Shown here one piece after another: positions 6,633-14,680 of a stretch of DNA of 16,764 nt. The DNA comes from an uncultured Lachnospiraceae bacterium (GTDB taxonomy: Bacteria > Bacillota > Clostridia > Lachnospirales > Lachnospiraceae): NCBI GenBank assembly GCA_900553355.1, contig USDK01000057.1, positions 1 to 16,764 of the forward strand. Direction: 5' to 3'. Each line of letters begins with the position of its first letter. The stretch's first letter is position 1. The translations under genes were made by a program, and so were the position numbers. Below the pieces are notes generated by a model that saw nothing but the letters and a program-made list of their open reading frames with translations, had not been told where the DNA came from and ran no database searches.

Positions 6633-7943
6633 GTGGGAAACAAGATTTCATTTGCTCTGGCAGGGTTAGGAAGCCGGGGAAAAGAAGTATATGCCCAGGC
6701 AATTGCTGCACATCCGGAAAAGATGGAAATTACTGCCATTGCAGACCCGGATCCGGAAAAGGTAAGGATTACGGCGGAATTGTACCACATCCCCAAAGAA
6801 CGATGCTTTTCCAGCGCTGAGGAAATGCTGGAAAAGGAGAGACTGGCAGATGTCTGCGTGATCGCAACCCAGGACCGGCAGCATGTCGGACATGCGATAC
6901 CAGCATTGAAAAAAGGATATCACCTCCTTCTGGAAAAACCGGTTTCGCCTGATCTGGATGAATGCCGCAGGATTGTAAAAGCTGCCAGGGAATGTGACCG
7001 GATGGTCGTTGTCTGCCATGTGCTCAGATATACACCAATCTACCGGAAGGTAAAGGATATTCTGGATTCTGGAAAAATCGGAGACGTGGTGTCGATCATG
7101 GCAGTGGAAAATGTGGGATGGTTCCACATGGCTCACAGTTTTGTGAGGGGAAACTGGAATAATTCAGATACTACAAGTCCGATGATCCTGCAGAAGTGCT
7201 GTCATGACATGGATCTTTATCTGTGGCTGGCAGGGAAGAAATGTGAATCTTTATCTTCTTATGGAAGTACATACTTATTTAAGAAAGAAAATGCCCCGGA
7301 AGGATGCCTGGAAAGATGTACGGACGGATGCAGATATCAGGGGACATGTCCGTTTGATGCTGAGGCAGTTTATCTTAACAATAAACTGATCGGATACAAC
7401 AGTGGAAACCGGATCTGGCCGCTGGATGTGCTGACCCAGGATGTGACGGAAGAGAATATCCGTAAGGCGCTGAGGACAGGACGGTTCGGCAGATGTGTAT
7501 ACCACTGTGACAATAATGTGGTAGACCATCAGGTCGTGAATCTGAACATGACAGACGGATCTACGATGAGCTTTACCATGAGCGGTCTGACGGCGGATAT
7601 TGCAAGATATGCCAGATTCTATGGGACTAAAGGTGAGCTGATCGTTAATATGGATGCTCATGATATGGACAAAAACGAAATTTATGTCCGACTGTTTGCA
7701 CCGGATATTCCGGAAAAACATTATGAGATCAAGATTCAGGAGGATGACTATGCCACACATGGCGGTGGCGATCCGGTAATGGTAGAAGAGTTTGTGGATA
7801 TTCTTCTTGGAAATATGAAAGAAGGAAGTTCCATCACATCGCTGGAACATTCGGTGGAAAGTCACTACTGCGCACTGGCAGCAGAAGAGTCCCGGATTCA
7901 TGGAGGCAGAGTGGTCTGTCTTGATGATTATCGAAATGGATAA
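6633..7943 (+). CDS. Gfo/Idh/MocA family NAD(P)-dependent oxidoreductase with a four-cysteine insertion
   Basis: This is a cytoplasmic NAD(P)-dependent sugar or polyol dehydrogenase; the same fold also includes NAD-using glycosidases such as GH109. Numbered from the GTG start (436 residues), the Rossmann domain carries GLGSRG (11-16) and the catalytic LEKPVS (K102). The C-terminal domain has the family motif K188xxHD (H191, D192). An insertion holds C225, C229, C233 and C239 in ERCTDGCRYQGTC context, which could bind a metal or iron-sulfur cluster. The start is chosen because AAGGGGGTGA (6618-6627), one base from the ideal anti-16S sequence, lies 5 bases before GTG 6633. The in-frame ATG at 6615 has its AGGA only a base or two away and would add MKGVRK. 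It is the first gene of the operon; substrate unknown. Confidence 0.87.
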   Translation: MGNKISFALAGLGSRGKEVYAQAIAAHPEKMEITAIADPDPEKVRITAELYHIPKERCFSSAEEMLEKERLADVCVIATQDRQHVGHAIPALKKGYHLLLEKPVSPDLDECRRIVKAARECDRMVVVCHVLRYTPIYRKVKDILDSGKIGDVVSIMAVENVGWFHMAHSFVRGNWNNSDTTSPMILQKCCHDMDLYLWLAGKKCESLSSYGSTYLFKKENAPEGCLERCTDGCRYQGTCPFDAEAVYLNNKLIGYNSGNRIWPLDVLTQDVTEENIRKALRTGRFGRCVYHCDNNVVDHQVVNLNMTDGSTMSFTMSGLTADIARYARFYGTKGELIVNMDAHDMDKNEIYVRLFAPDIPEKHYEIKIQEDDYATHGGGDPVMVEEFVDILLGNMKEGSSITSLEHSVESHYCALAAEESRIHGGRVVCLDDYRNG

Positions 7944-7962
7944 AAAATGGAATTCCATTTTT
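7943..7962. repeat. 20-bp perfect palindrome between the oxidoreductase and binding-protein genes
   Basis: AAAAATGGAATTCCATTTTT reads identically on both strands and starts on the last base of the oxidoreductase stop codon. As RNA it could fold into a short hairpin followed by U residues (weak terminator, processing site or 3'-end stabiliser). As DNA it could be an operator. It sits 41 bp before the binding-protein start, where operons of this type often change expression level. Confidence 0.6.
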
Positions 7963-8003
7963 ATATAAGTACCAAAAAATAAAAGAGAAAGGGAGATGGT
8001 ATT

Positions 8004-9284
8004 ATGAAGAACAGATTAATGAAACTCGCATCACTTGGTTTTGTAGCAACCCTGTGTGTCGGCCTGCTGGCTGGATGCGGCGGAAGCGGAGACGGAGGAA
8101 GCAGCAGCGGAAAGACAGAGCTGTCCCTTGGTATCTGGGATGAGAACCAGAGACCGGCGATCGAAGATGTGGTTGCAGCTTATGAGGAGGAAAATCCGGA
8201 TGTAAAGATCAATATCGAATTGACTCCTTACAGTGGAAGTGAGTACTGGACAAAGCTGGAGGCGGCAGCTGGCGGCGGTACAGCACCAGACGTATTCTGG
8301 ATCAATGTCCTTCACCTGGACAGCTATGTAGAGGGTGGAATCCTGGCAGATCTGACAGACGCTGTTGCTGAGTCTGATATCAATGACGCTTATTCTGAGA
8401 CACTGGTACAGAACTATGTACGTGATGATGTAAACTATGCTGTTCCAAAGGATTTTGATACCAATGCACTGTGGTATAACAAGGAAATGTTCGATGCAGC
8501 AGGCGTTGCCTATCCGACGGACGATATGACTTATGATGATTTTGTAGCTCTGTGCGCAGAACTTAAAGACAAGCTTCCGGAAGGCGTATATCCGTTCGTT
8601 TGCCCGGTAGACTTCCAGACCTGGTATTATCAGACCGTATATGCAAATGGCGGATGGATTATCAATGAAGATGGAACTGAGACAGGATATGATGATCCTA
8701 AGACACAGGAAGGTATCCAGTGCTGGATCGATCTGATCGATGAGGGATATGCTCCAAGCGCAGCAACTGTTGCTGAAACAGGTTCTGACGCTATGTTCCA
8801 GGGTGAACAGGTAGCTATGACATTTGCAGGATCTTATATGGTACCGGAATATGCAAACAACGAAGCAGTTGCAGACAAGATCGACTGCGTAGAGATTCCG
8901 GCTTACAATGATGTAGAAGACAACTGTATCAATGGTCTTGGATATGCAGTATACGAAGGCTCCAAGAATAAAGATGCAGCAATCGACTTTGCAATCTGGC
9001 TTGGAAGCCAGGAGGCTCAGGACATTCAGGGTGAGTCTGGCGTTGTTATTTCCGCAAGAACAGATTCTCAGCACCTGTTTGCAGAGGCAAAACCGGAATA
9101 CAACCTGGCAGCCTATACCAATCATGCAGACGTTGCTTATCCACTTCCGATGGGCGGCAGCAGAACCGCAGAGATCTATGATCTTGAATCTACATGGCTT
9201 ACAAAAGCATATACAGGAGAAATGTCCCTGGCAGATGCATGCAGCAGCCTGAAAGAAGAGGCGGATGCACTTCTGGCAGAGTAA
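8004..9284 (+). CDS. Carbohydrate ABC transporter substrate-binding lipoprotein (family 1)
   Basis: This is the extracytoplasmic sugar-binding component of the importer encoded just downstream. The 426-residue precursor has a lipoprotein signal: basic MKNRLMK, a hydrophobic core, then lipobox LLAGC with C25 as the lipidated cysteine, followed by a Gly/Ser linker. The mature part resembles the MalE/UgpB-type family 1 proteins. Landmarks are LSLGIWDENQRPAIEDVVAAY near the start (split here only for description), FWINVLHLDSYVEGG, the hinge-region YAVPKDFDTNALWYNKEMFD and the late IDFAIWLGSQEAQD. Aromatic-rich segments suggest a sugar ligand, but the ligand cannot be assigned. GGGAGATGG lies just upstream of the ATG. 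A 60-bp gap with a palindrome separates it from the oxidoreductase and 38 bp from the permease. High confidence on role. Confidence 0.94.
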   Translation: MKNRLMKLASLGFVATLCVGLLAGCGGSGDGGSSSGKTELSLGIWDENQRPAIEDVVAAYEEENPDVKINIELTPYSGSEYWTKLEAAAGGGTAPDVFWINVLHLDSYVEGGILADLTDAVAESDINDAYSETLVQNYVRDDVNYAVPKDFDTNALWYNKEMFDAAGVAYPTDDMTYDDFVALCAELKDKLPEGVYPFVCPVDFQTWYYQTVYANGGWIINEDGTETGYDDPKTQEGIQCWIDLIDEGYAPSAATVAETGSDAMFQGEQVAMTFAGSYMVPEYANNEAVADKIDCVEIPAYNDVEDNCINGLGYAVYEGSKNKDAAIDFAIWLGSQEAQDIQGESGVVISARTDSQHLFAEAKPEYNLAAYTNHADVAYPLPMGGSRTAEIYDLESTWLTKAYTGEMSLADACSSLKEEADALLAE

Positions 9285-9322
9285 GCAGAGAAGGTTTTTT
9301 GATAGGTTAAGTAGGTGAGAGA

Positions 9323-10252
9323 ATGACTCAGAAAAGTGCAGTAGCAGTGAGGACGCCAAAGAAAAAGGCGTCCTCCTGGCAGAAAAAGGACTGGCTTGCG
9401 GCATACATATTTATCGCGCCAGTCACCATAGGCCTTTTGATATTTTATATCTGGCCGTTTTTCCAGAATATCTGGTTTAGTTTCAATGATGTAAATAAAT
9501 TTAATATGACCACCTTTGTGGGACTTGACAACTATGTCAAAATGTTTTCGGATAAAGAGTTGTGGAGTGCTCTTGGAAATTCCCTGAAATATGTAGTGAT
9601 CACGGTGCCGGTAGGACTGTTTCTGTCTATCTTTATTGCGGCGCTGATGAATGCGAAGATCAGGGGAAAATCCATTTACAGAACATTGTATTTCCTGCCG
9701 TCCGTTACCATGTCTGCCGCAGTAGCCATGGTATGGAAATGGATCTACAATGAGCAGATGGGTATTTTAAATACAGCGATCAAAGCTGCAGGCGGAGAAG
9801 GCCATGCGTGGCTGACTTCCCCAAGCACTGCTCTTTACTGTATCATGCTGGTAGGACTCTGGATGACTGTTGGCTATAACATGATCATCCTTCTTGCCGG
9901 TATGCAGGGGATTTCCCAGACTTATTATGAGGCGGCTGCGCTGGACGGGGCAGGTCCGGTACAGCAGTTCTTTAAGATAACGATTCCGATGCTGACACCT
10001 ACCATCTTTTTTGTATTGATTACCTCTATTATCAGTGGATTCCAGGTATTCGATACTATTTACATGATGATCGGCAAGACGAATCCGGCATATGATGACA
10101 CGCAGACACTGGTAATGCTGTTCTACCGTCAGGCGTTCGATTACGGATACAAGGGATATGCAGCAGCGATCTCTCTGTTTATCTTTGTGATCATTATGAT
10201 CGTGACGGTGATCCAGCTGATCGGCCAGAAGAAATGGGTAAATTACGATTAA
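9323..10252 (+). CDS. Sugar ABC transporter permease, MalF/UgpA type
   Basis: This is one of two membrane subunits forming the import channel. The 309-residue protein has a basic cytoplasmic N-terminus, about six transmembrane helices (first at about 24-46) and the inner-membrane EAA loop at about 203-223: EAAALDGAGPVQQFF, then the ITIPML end. This loop docks the ATPase. The topology and LFYIWPFFQNIWFSF-type start are typical of the CUT1 (oligosaccharide) class. AGGTGA lies 4 bases upstream of the ATG, which is tight but usable. It is co-transcribed with the binding protein and the following permease. No ATPase gene accompanies it. Confidence 0.94.
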   Translation: MTQKSAVAVRTPKKKASSWQKKDWLAAYIFIAPVTIGLLIFYIWPFFQNIWFSFNDVNKFNMTTFVGLDNYVKMFSDKELWSALGNSLKYVVITVPVGLFLSIFIAALMNAKIRGKSIYRTLYFLPSVTMSAAVAMVWKWIYNEQMGILNTAIKAAGGEGHAWLTSPSTALYCIMLVGLWMTVGYNMIILLAGMQGISQTYYEAAALDGAGPVQQFFKITIPMLTPTIFFVLITSIISGFQVFDTIYMMIGKTNPAYDDTQTLVMLFYRQAFDYGYKGYAAAISLFIFVIIMIVTVIQLIGQKKWVNYD

Positions 10253-10267
10253 AGGAGGAGAGAAAGT

Positions 10268-11095
10268 ATGAGAGGAAAATCGAATATTTATCACTTGATC
10301 GTGCATCTGCTCCTTCTTGCAGGTATTGTTATCGTAGTATTTCCATTTGTCTGGATGGTGCTTACTTCATTTAAGACCAATGGAGAAGCGCTCCATATTC
10401 CGCCGACAATCCTGCCAGAGCAGTTTGTAACGGCAGCATATACCGAGATTTTGGGCGCACTGCCATTTGCGACCGTGTATATGAACACAATTATTTCCAC
10501 GGTCATCACGACAGTAGGACAGGTTCTGTTCTGCTCCATGGCGGCATATGCGTTTGCAAGAATCGAGTTTCCATTTAAAAATGCTATTTTTGTTTTGGTT
10601 CTTTCTGTATTGATGGTACCGGGACAGATCTTCCTGATCCCTCAGTATACCATTGTGCAGAAGCTGGGACTCCTTGATACGATCCCGGCGCTGTTCCTTC
10701 CAAACCTGTTCAGTGCGTTCGGAACCTTCCTGCTGCGCCAGTTCTTTATGTCGTTGCCAAAAGAGCTGGAGGAAGCGGCGGTACTTGACGGATGCGGACG
10801 TTTCCAGATCTTTGGAAAGATCATGCTGCCGCTGGTAAAACCGGGAATCGTGGCCCTGGTTATTTTCACAGCAAAGTTTGCATGGAATGACTTTATGTGG
10901 CCGCTGATCGTCAACACTTCAACGGATAAGATGACACTTGGTCCGGCATTGTCTACATTAAGAGGACAGTACACGACCCAGTACCCGATGCAGATGGCCG
11001 GCGCCGTTATGGCGGTGCTTCCGCTGATCGTACTGTTTTTCATCTTCCAGAAACAGTTTATTGAAGGTGTTGCACAATCCGGTATCAAAGGATAA
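10268..11095 (+). CDS. Sugar ABC transporter permease, MalG/UgpE type
   Basis: This is the second channel subunit of the CUT1 importer. The 275-residue protein has about six membrane helices. The N-terminal FPFVWMVLTSFKTNGE stretch is characteristic of MalG-type partners. The EAA loop (about 168-190) contains EEAAVLDGCGRFQIFGKI and LPLVKPG, and is the docking site for an ATPase. An AAAGGAGGAG ribosome binding site precedes the ATG, only 15 bp after the first permease, so the pair is certainly in one operon. It ends the operon at a strong terminator. The substrate is inferred only from the neighbouring glycosidase and oxidoreductase. Confidence 0.95.
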   Translation: MRGKSNIYHLIVHLLLLAGIVIVVFPFVWMVLTSFKTNGEALHIPPTILPEQFVTAAYTEILGALPFATVYMNTIISTVITTVGQVLFCSMAAYAFARIEFPFKNAIFVLVLSVLMVPGQIFLIPQYTIVQKLGLLDTIPALFLPNLFSAFGTFLLRQFFMSLPKELEEAAVLDGCGRFQIFGKIMLPLVKPGIVALVIFTAKFAWNDFMWPLIVNTSTDKMTLGPALSTLRGQYTTQYPMQMAGAVMAVLPLIVLFFIFQKQFIEGVAQSGIKG

Positions 11096-11111
11096 AATAT
11101 GTCTAAGACAG

Positions 11112-11147
11112 ACGGTCCCAGGGAAAACTCTTTGGGGCCGTTTTTTT
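11112..11147 (+). terminator. Intrinsic terminator of the sugar-transport operon
   Basis: The arms ACGGTCCCA (11112-11120) and TGGGGCCGT (11133-11141) pair over 9 bp with one G-T wobble. Seven T residues follow (11141-11147). It separates the importer operon from the ABC-2 exporter genes. Confidence 0.88.
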
Positions 11148-11190
11148 GAGCGATACGCCGCGAGATGACTGAGCGGATAGAGGAGGGGTT

Positions 11191-11982
11191 ATGAAAAAAT
11201 TATATTACCTGATACGTATTACATTTCAGACAAAATTTGCATATATCAAAGCCTTTTGGTTCAATATCTTTGGGACGGCTGTTTCTATTCTGATTTATTA
11301 CTTTCTCTGGCGATATGTGTTTATGTCCAGGGAAGAGTTGAATGGTTTTACAGCAGTAGAGATGACGGCCTACGTAGTTCTGTCCAGAACCCTGTCTTCT
11401 CAGTTTTCCGGCGGGATCAACCGGGAATTTGCCGACTGGGTATACCGGGGAAATATCGTGGTAGAGCTGCTTCGGCCCATCCATCTGATCTATAATCTCT
11501 TTGGAAAACGTCTGGGAGAATTTTTCTTTTTCCTGCTGTTCAAAGGGATCCCGGTCATTATTCTTGGAACGCTGATCCTGGGAGGCTGCGGCCCGGCAGG
11601 GATTCCCGAGCTTGTGCTGTTTCTGATAAGTGTAGGGATATCAATAGGAATCCTTTTCTGGATTGAGGTGGCGGTAGGGATTGTATCCTTTTTTACTCTG
11701 AATACCTATGGACTTGCATTTACCAAGAGCGCTCTGTTGTCAATCTTGTCCGGAGGGGTGGTGCCTTTGTTTCTGTTTCCTGAAGGAGTGGCAAGAGTGC
11801 TGGATTACCTGCCTTTTGCGGGAATGGTTACAGTGCCGGTATATACCTATCTGGGGAAATATACGATACAGGAGTCAGTATATTTTATCTGCCTTCAGAT
11901 CGTATGGTGCCTGATACTGGGAATCCTGGTTATGCTGTTCTATCAGCGCGCCATTAAGAAAGTCGTGGTACAGGGAGGTTAG
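11191..11982 (+). CDS. ABC-2 type exporter permease subunit (PF06182 / DUF990 family), first of three
   Basis: This is an integral membrane subunit of an ABC exporter of unknown substrate. The 263-residue protein has about six hydrophobic helices. It carries the features shared by this family: VVELLRPIHLIYN after the second helix, and a late segment with PEGVARVLDYLPFAG before the last helices. Related systems normally pair two different permeases with one ATPase; this would be the more divergent partner here. An AGGAGGGG site (from 11181) precedes the ATG by 4 or so bases. The gene begins 44 bp after the upstream terminator and no clear promoter is visible in that gap, so its start of transcription is unresolved. 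The next gene follows after 3 bases. Confidence 0.82.
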   Translation: MKKLYYLIRITFQTKFAYIKAFWFNIFGTAVSILIYYFLWRYVFMSREELNGFTAVEMTAYVVLSRTLSSQFSGGINREFADWVYRGNIVVELLRPIHLIYNLFGKRLGEFFFFLLFKGIPVIILGTLILGGCGPAGIPELVLFLISVGISIGILFWIEVAVGIVSFFTLNTYGLAFTKSALLSILSGGVVPLFLFPEGVARVLDYLPFAGMVTVPVYTYLGKYTIQESVYFICLQIVWCLILGILVMLFYQRAIKKVVVQGG

Positions 11983-11985
11983 GCG

Positions 11986-12780
11986 ATGAAAAGAGTGAAA
12001 TACAACTGGGAATTGTGGTGTGCCTACATGAGAGTAGGATTTCTTACCATGACCCAGTACCCGGCAGATACGATCATTATGCTGATATCCATGCTGGTAA
12101 GAGAGGCATCCGGCTTTATCGGCATTTTGACTATCGCAGGCGTAACCGGAGGTGTGGGAAACTGGAATGTTTACGAAGTCTGTATTTTGTTTTCTATGTG
12201 TGCTGTGATCGAGGCGATCGGCCAGGCCTTTTTCGATAATGTGTGGGGACTGGATTATATAGTCCGCAAAGGGGAACTGGATGTGTTTCTGACCCGTCCG
12301 GCGTCTATTGTTATACAGATGCTGGGGAAGGTCATGCATTTTCAGGCGGTGCTTTCCATGTTCATCTATATCGGAATTTTTGTCTGGGCAGCCATGAAGC
12401 TTTCCCTTGTCTTTGGACCGTATCAGATCCTGATTCTGGCTGAATATGTGATCTTCGGCACCATGGTAAACTCTGGGATCTATATGATCTTTAACTGCCT
12501 GAACTTCTGGATCGTGCAGGGAGAGGATATTGCGGTGCTGGTACAGACCTGCCGGGAATTTGTAAAATATCCGCTGAATGTCTTTCCAGCGGCGATCCAG
12601 GGATTCTTTACCTTCCTCCTTCCCCTTGGATTTGTGGCTTATTATCCGGCCATGGCACTGCTTGGAAAAACCAGCCTTCCGGTACCCGTGCTGATGCCGG
12701 TAGTGGCGGCAGTGGTGATACTGCTGGCGGCATTGATCTGGAATGCCGGGCTTAGGGGATACAACAGTACTGGAACATAA
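11986..12780 (+). CDS. ABC-2 type exporter permease subunit (PF06182 family), duplicate copy A
   Basis: This is a membrane subunit of the same putative exporter. The 264-residue protein has about six membrane helices, an N-terminal MRVGFLTMTQYPADT amphipathic segment, DVFLTRPA near the middle, and the highly conserved DIAVLVQTCREFVKYPLNVF region followed by PAAIQGFF. It is about 74% identical by hand count (192 of 260 aligned residues, no internal gaps) to the next gene. Both end in STGT, so a recent tandem duplication is clear. Both copies are full length and lack internal stops. The ATG lies 3 bases after the previous stop, with GGGAGG as ribosome binding site. Confidence 0.85.
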   Translation: MKRVKYNWELWCAYMRVGFLTMTQYPADTIIMLISMLVREASGFIGILTIAGVTGGVGNWNVYEVCILFSMCAVIEAIGQAFFDNVWGLDYIVRKGELDVFLTRPASIVIQMLGKVMHFQAVLSMFIYIGIFVWAAMKLSLVFGPYQILILAEYVIFGTMVNSGIYMIFNCLNFWIVQGEDIAVLVQTCREFVKYPLNVFPAAIQGFFTFLLPLGFVAYYPAMALLGKTSLPVPVLMPVVAAVVILLAALIWNAGLRGYNSTGT

Positions 12781-12797
12781 GGGAGGAGAGACATAAA

Positions 12798-13601
12798 ATG
12801 GAACGAATCAGGCACCTGGCATATGGCTGGCGGCTCTGGAAAGGGTATATGCGAGTTGGATTCTTAAAAATGACCCAGTATCCGGCGGACACATTCATCT
12901 GGCTGGTGTCCATGCTGATCCGGGAGGCATCCGGCTTTATCGGAATCCTTGCCATAGCTGGCGTGACAGGTGGGATCGGAAGCTGGAATATTTATGAGAT
13001 CTGTATTCTGTTTTCAATGTGTGCAGTGATCGAGGCAATCGGCCAGACCTTTTTTGATAGTGTGTGGGAACTGATCAATATGATCCGGTGGGGGCGTCTG
13101 GACGTGTATCTGACCCGTCCGGCGCCGGTGCTCTTGCAGGTTCTGGGAGAATATATGTTTTTTCAGGCAGTCCTTGCTACGGTGGCCTATATGGGGATAT
13201 TTATCTGGGCCGCGCTGCAGCTTGGATTGTCCTTTGGAGGATACGAAGTACTGCTGCTGCTGGAATATCTGGTATGTGGAACCATCATAAATTCCGGCAT
13301 TTATCTGATATTTAACTGTCTGAACTTCTGGCTGATCCAAGGTGGAGATATCGCGGTACTGGTGCAGACCTGCCGGGAATTTGTAAAATATCCGCTGAAT
13401 GTTTTTCCGGCGGCAATCCAGGGATTCTTTACCTATATCCTGCCGCTGGGATTTGTGGCCTACTATCCGGCTATGGCACTGCTGGGGAAAACCAGACTTC
13501 CAGTGGCAGGACTGATGCCTCTGGCGGCAGCAGTGGTGACGCTATTGGCCGCATTGATCTGGCGGGCAGGACTTAGAAGTTATGACAGTACAGGGACGTA
13601 A
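12798..13601 (+). CDS. ABC-2 type exporter permease subunit (PF06182 family), duplicate copy B
   Basis: This is the tandem paralogue of the preceding gene: 267 residues, with three extra residues at the N-terminus. Divergence is concentrated around residues 80-150 (the loop and helices after EAIGQ), whereas residues about 165-235 are almost unchanged. That suggests the conserved C-terminal half faces the common ATPase or partner, while the variable part faces substrate or membrane (inference). A 38-nt exact match between copies (12544-12581 and 13365-13402) shows closeness at DNA level as well. GGGAGGAG precedes the ATG, and the gap from copy A is 17 bp. With one ATPase and three permeases, the complex may use A and B alternately. 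Confidence 0.85.
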   Translation: MERIRHLAYGWRLWKGYMRVGFLKMTQYPADTFIWLVSMLIREASGFIGILAIAGVTGGIGSWNIYEICILFSMCAVIEAIGQTFFDSVWELINMIRWGRLDVYLTRPAPVLLQVLGEYMFFQAVLATVAYMGIFIWAALQLGLSFGGYEVLLLLEYLVCGTIINSGIYLIFNCLNFWLIQGGDIAVLVQTCREFVKYPLNVFPAAIQGFFTYILPLGFVAYYPAMALLGKTRLPVAGLMPLAAAVVTLLAALIWRAGLRSYDSTGT

Positions 13602-13617
13602 GAGAGGAGAGAAGATT

Positions 13618-14607
13618 ATGCAGATTGAAGTTTCACATCTGGTAAAAGAATATAAGCGAAAGAAAAATCCGGGAAGTATGCTGAAAGCTGCCGTACAGAT
13701 GTTTCATCCGCAGTATGAAACGCTCCGGGCAGTGAACGATATAAATTTTGGCATCAAAAAAGGAGAAGCGGTAGGCTATGTGGGGCCTAACGGCTGTGGC
13801 AAATCTACAACTATTAAAATGCTTTCCGGCGTGCTGACGCCCACGGAAGGGAAAGTACTGGTAGACGGAATGGAGCCTGCAAAGAACCGGAAGAAGATTA
13901 ACAAAAAGACAGGCATTGTTTTCGGCAACCGGTCAGTACTCTGGTGGGATGTACCTATTATTGAGTCATACAAGGTGCTGCAGAAACTCTACGAGATCCC
14001 GGAGAAACGCTTTCAGGAGAATCTGGAAGAATTTGCAGATATCATCGGAATCCGGCAGCTTCTGGGGGTGCCGGAGCGACAGCTTTCCCTGGGACAGAAG
14101 ATGCGCTGCAACATTGCGGCGGCCTTTCTGCATGATCCGCAGATCGTCTATCTGGATGAACCGACCATTGGCCTGGACAGCGAGTCTAAGCTGAAGATCC
14201 GGGAATTCATCCGGCAGATGAATGAAGAACGTCATACCACCTTTATTGTGACCTCCCACGATTTCCAGGATATCGAATCTCTCTGTAAGAGGATCATTCT
14301 GATTAACCACGGGGAAGTGGTAGTGGATGACGGAATCCAAAAGATCCAGAAAAAATATCAGAGCAAGAAACAGATTCGTTTCGAGATGGATCAAAATCCA
14401 TGGATAGAAACAGAAAAATTTACAATGGACGGTGTTACAATTCTGGATAAGAGTCCTTACAGCCTGGTGCTGGAGTGCGAGATCCAAAAGGTGAATGCCA
14501 TGGCGGTAGTAGACTATGTCAGCAGATCCTGCCAGATTCTGGATATCAGTATCCAGGGGCAGGATATTGAGTCGATCATACGGGAGATCGTGACGGAGAA
14601 GAGATAA
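13618..14607 (+). CDS. ABC transporter ATP-binding protein of the ABC-2 exporter
   Basis: This is the cytoplasmic ATPase driving the three preceding membrane subunits. The 329-residue protein has Walker A GPNGCGKST (56-64), signature LSLGQ (156-160), Walker B IVYLDEP (176-182) and the switch histidine H214 (VTSHD). The Q-loop region reads FGNRSVLWWD (102-111). The LWWD is typical of ATPases paired with PF06182 permeases, but Asn104 stands where the Q-loop glutamine is usual. Residues about 245-329 form the extra C-terminal domain of this subfamily. ATG 13618 has AGAGGAG 7 bases upstream. An in-frame ATG at 13582 overlaps the previous gene and is not used. It is the last gene of the exporter operon. 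Confidence 0.93.
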   Translation: MQIEVSHLVKEYKRKKNPGSMLKAAVQMFHPQYETLRAVNDINFGIKKGEAVGYVGPNGCGKSTTIKMLSGVLTPTEGKVLVDGMEPAKNRKKINKKTGIVFGNRSVLWWDVPIIESYKVLQKLYEIPEKRFQENLEEFADIIGIRQLLGVPERQLSLGQKMRCNIAAAFLHDPQIVYLDEPTIGLDSESKLKIREFIRQMNEERHTTFIVTSHDFQDIESLCKRIILINHGEVVVDDGIQKIQKKYQSKKQIRFEMDQNPWIETEKFTMDGVTILDKSPYSLVLECEIQKVNAMAVVDYVSRSCQILDISIQGQDIESIIREIVTEKR

Positions 14608-14613
14608 GAAGAG

Positions 14614-14674
14614 GCTTTCGTTGCAATCGATTTGCAACGAAAACAAAATCGTTGCAAATTGTTTGCGATGATTT
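14614..14674. repeat. Upstream copy of a 61-bp direct repeat made of alternating inverted half-sites
   Basis: Four half-sites in head-to-head alternation start at 14619 (CGTTGC), 14634 (GCAACG), 14650 (CGTTGC) and 14665 (GCGATG), spaced 15, 16 and 15 bp. The first two form a perfect 11-bp inverted repeat (14616-14626 with 14632-14642). The second and third form another 11-bp pair (14630-14640 with 14649-14659). The block matches 15971-16031 at 48 of 61 positions without gaps, with an identical 18-base core CAACGAAAACAAAATCGT. Confidence 0.85.
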
Positions 14675-14680
14675 TATACT
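14652..14680 (+). promoter_or_regulatory. Probable promoter of the AlbA_2 gene, overlapped by the repeat
   Basis: TTGCAA (14652-14657) and TATACT (14675-14680) are spaced 17 bp. The -35 lies inside the third half-site of the repeat, and the fourth lies in the spacer, so a protein bound there would block RNA polymerase. The message would start near the AGGAGG ribosome binding site (14687-14692), leaving the palindromes outside the transcript. Confidence 0.55.

Noticed and set aside
8031..9404. A 457-codon open frame antisense to the binding-protein gene
   Set aside because: It lacks a family signature, is rich in Cys, Ile and Ser as expected for the reverse strand of a codon-biased gene, and runs against a certain lipoprotein gene.
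11142..11190. Dedicated promoter for the ABC-2 exporter genes
   Set aside because: No pair of -35 and -10 boxes with acceptable spacing could be found between the terminator and the first start codon.
13966..14646. Antisense frame opposite the exporter ATPase, starting in the upstream repeat
   Set aside because: The ATPase motifs on the other strand are complete. This frame has no domain and its start has no convincing ribosome binding site.
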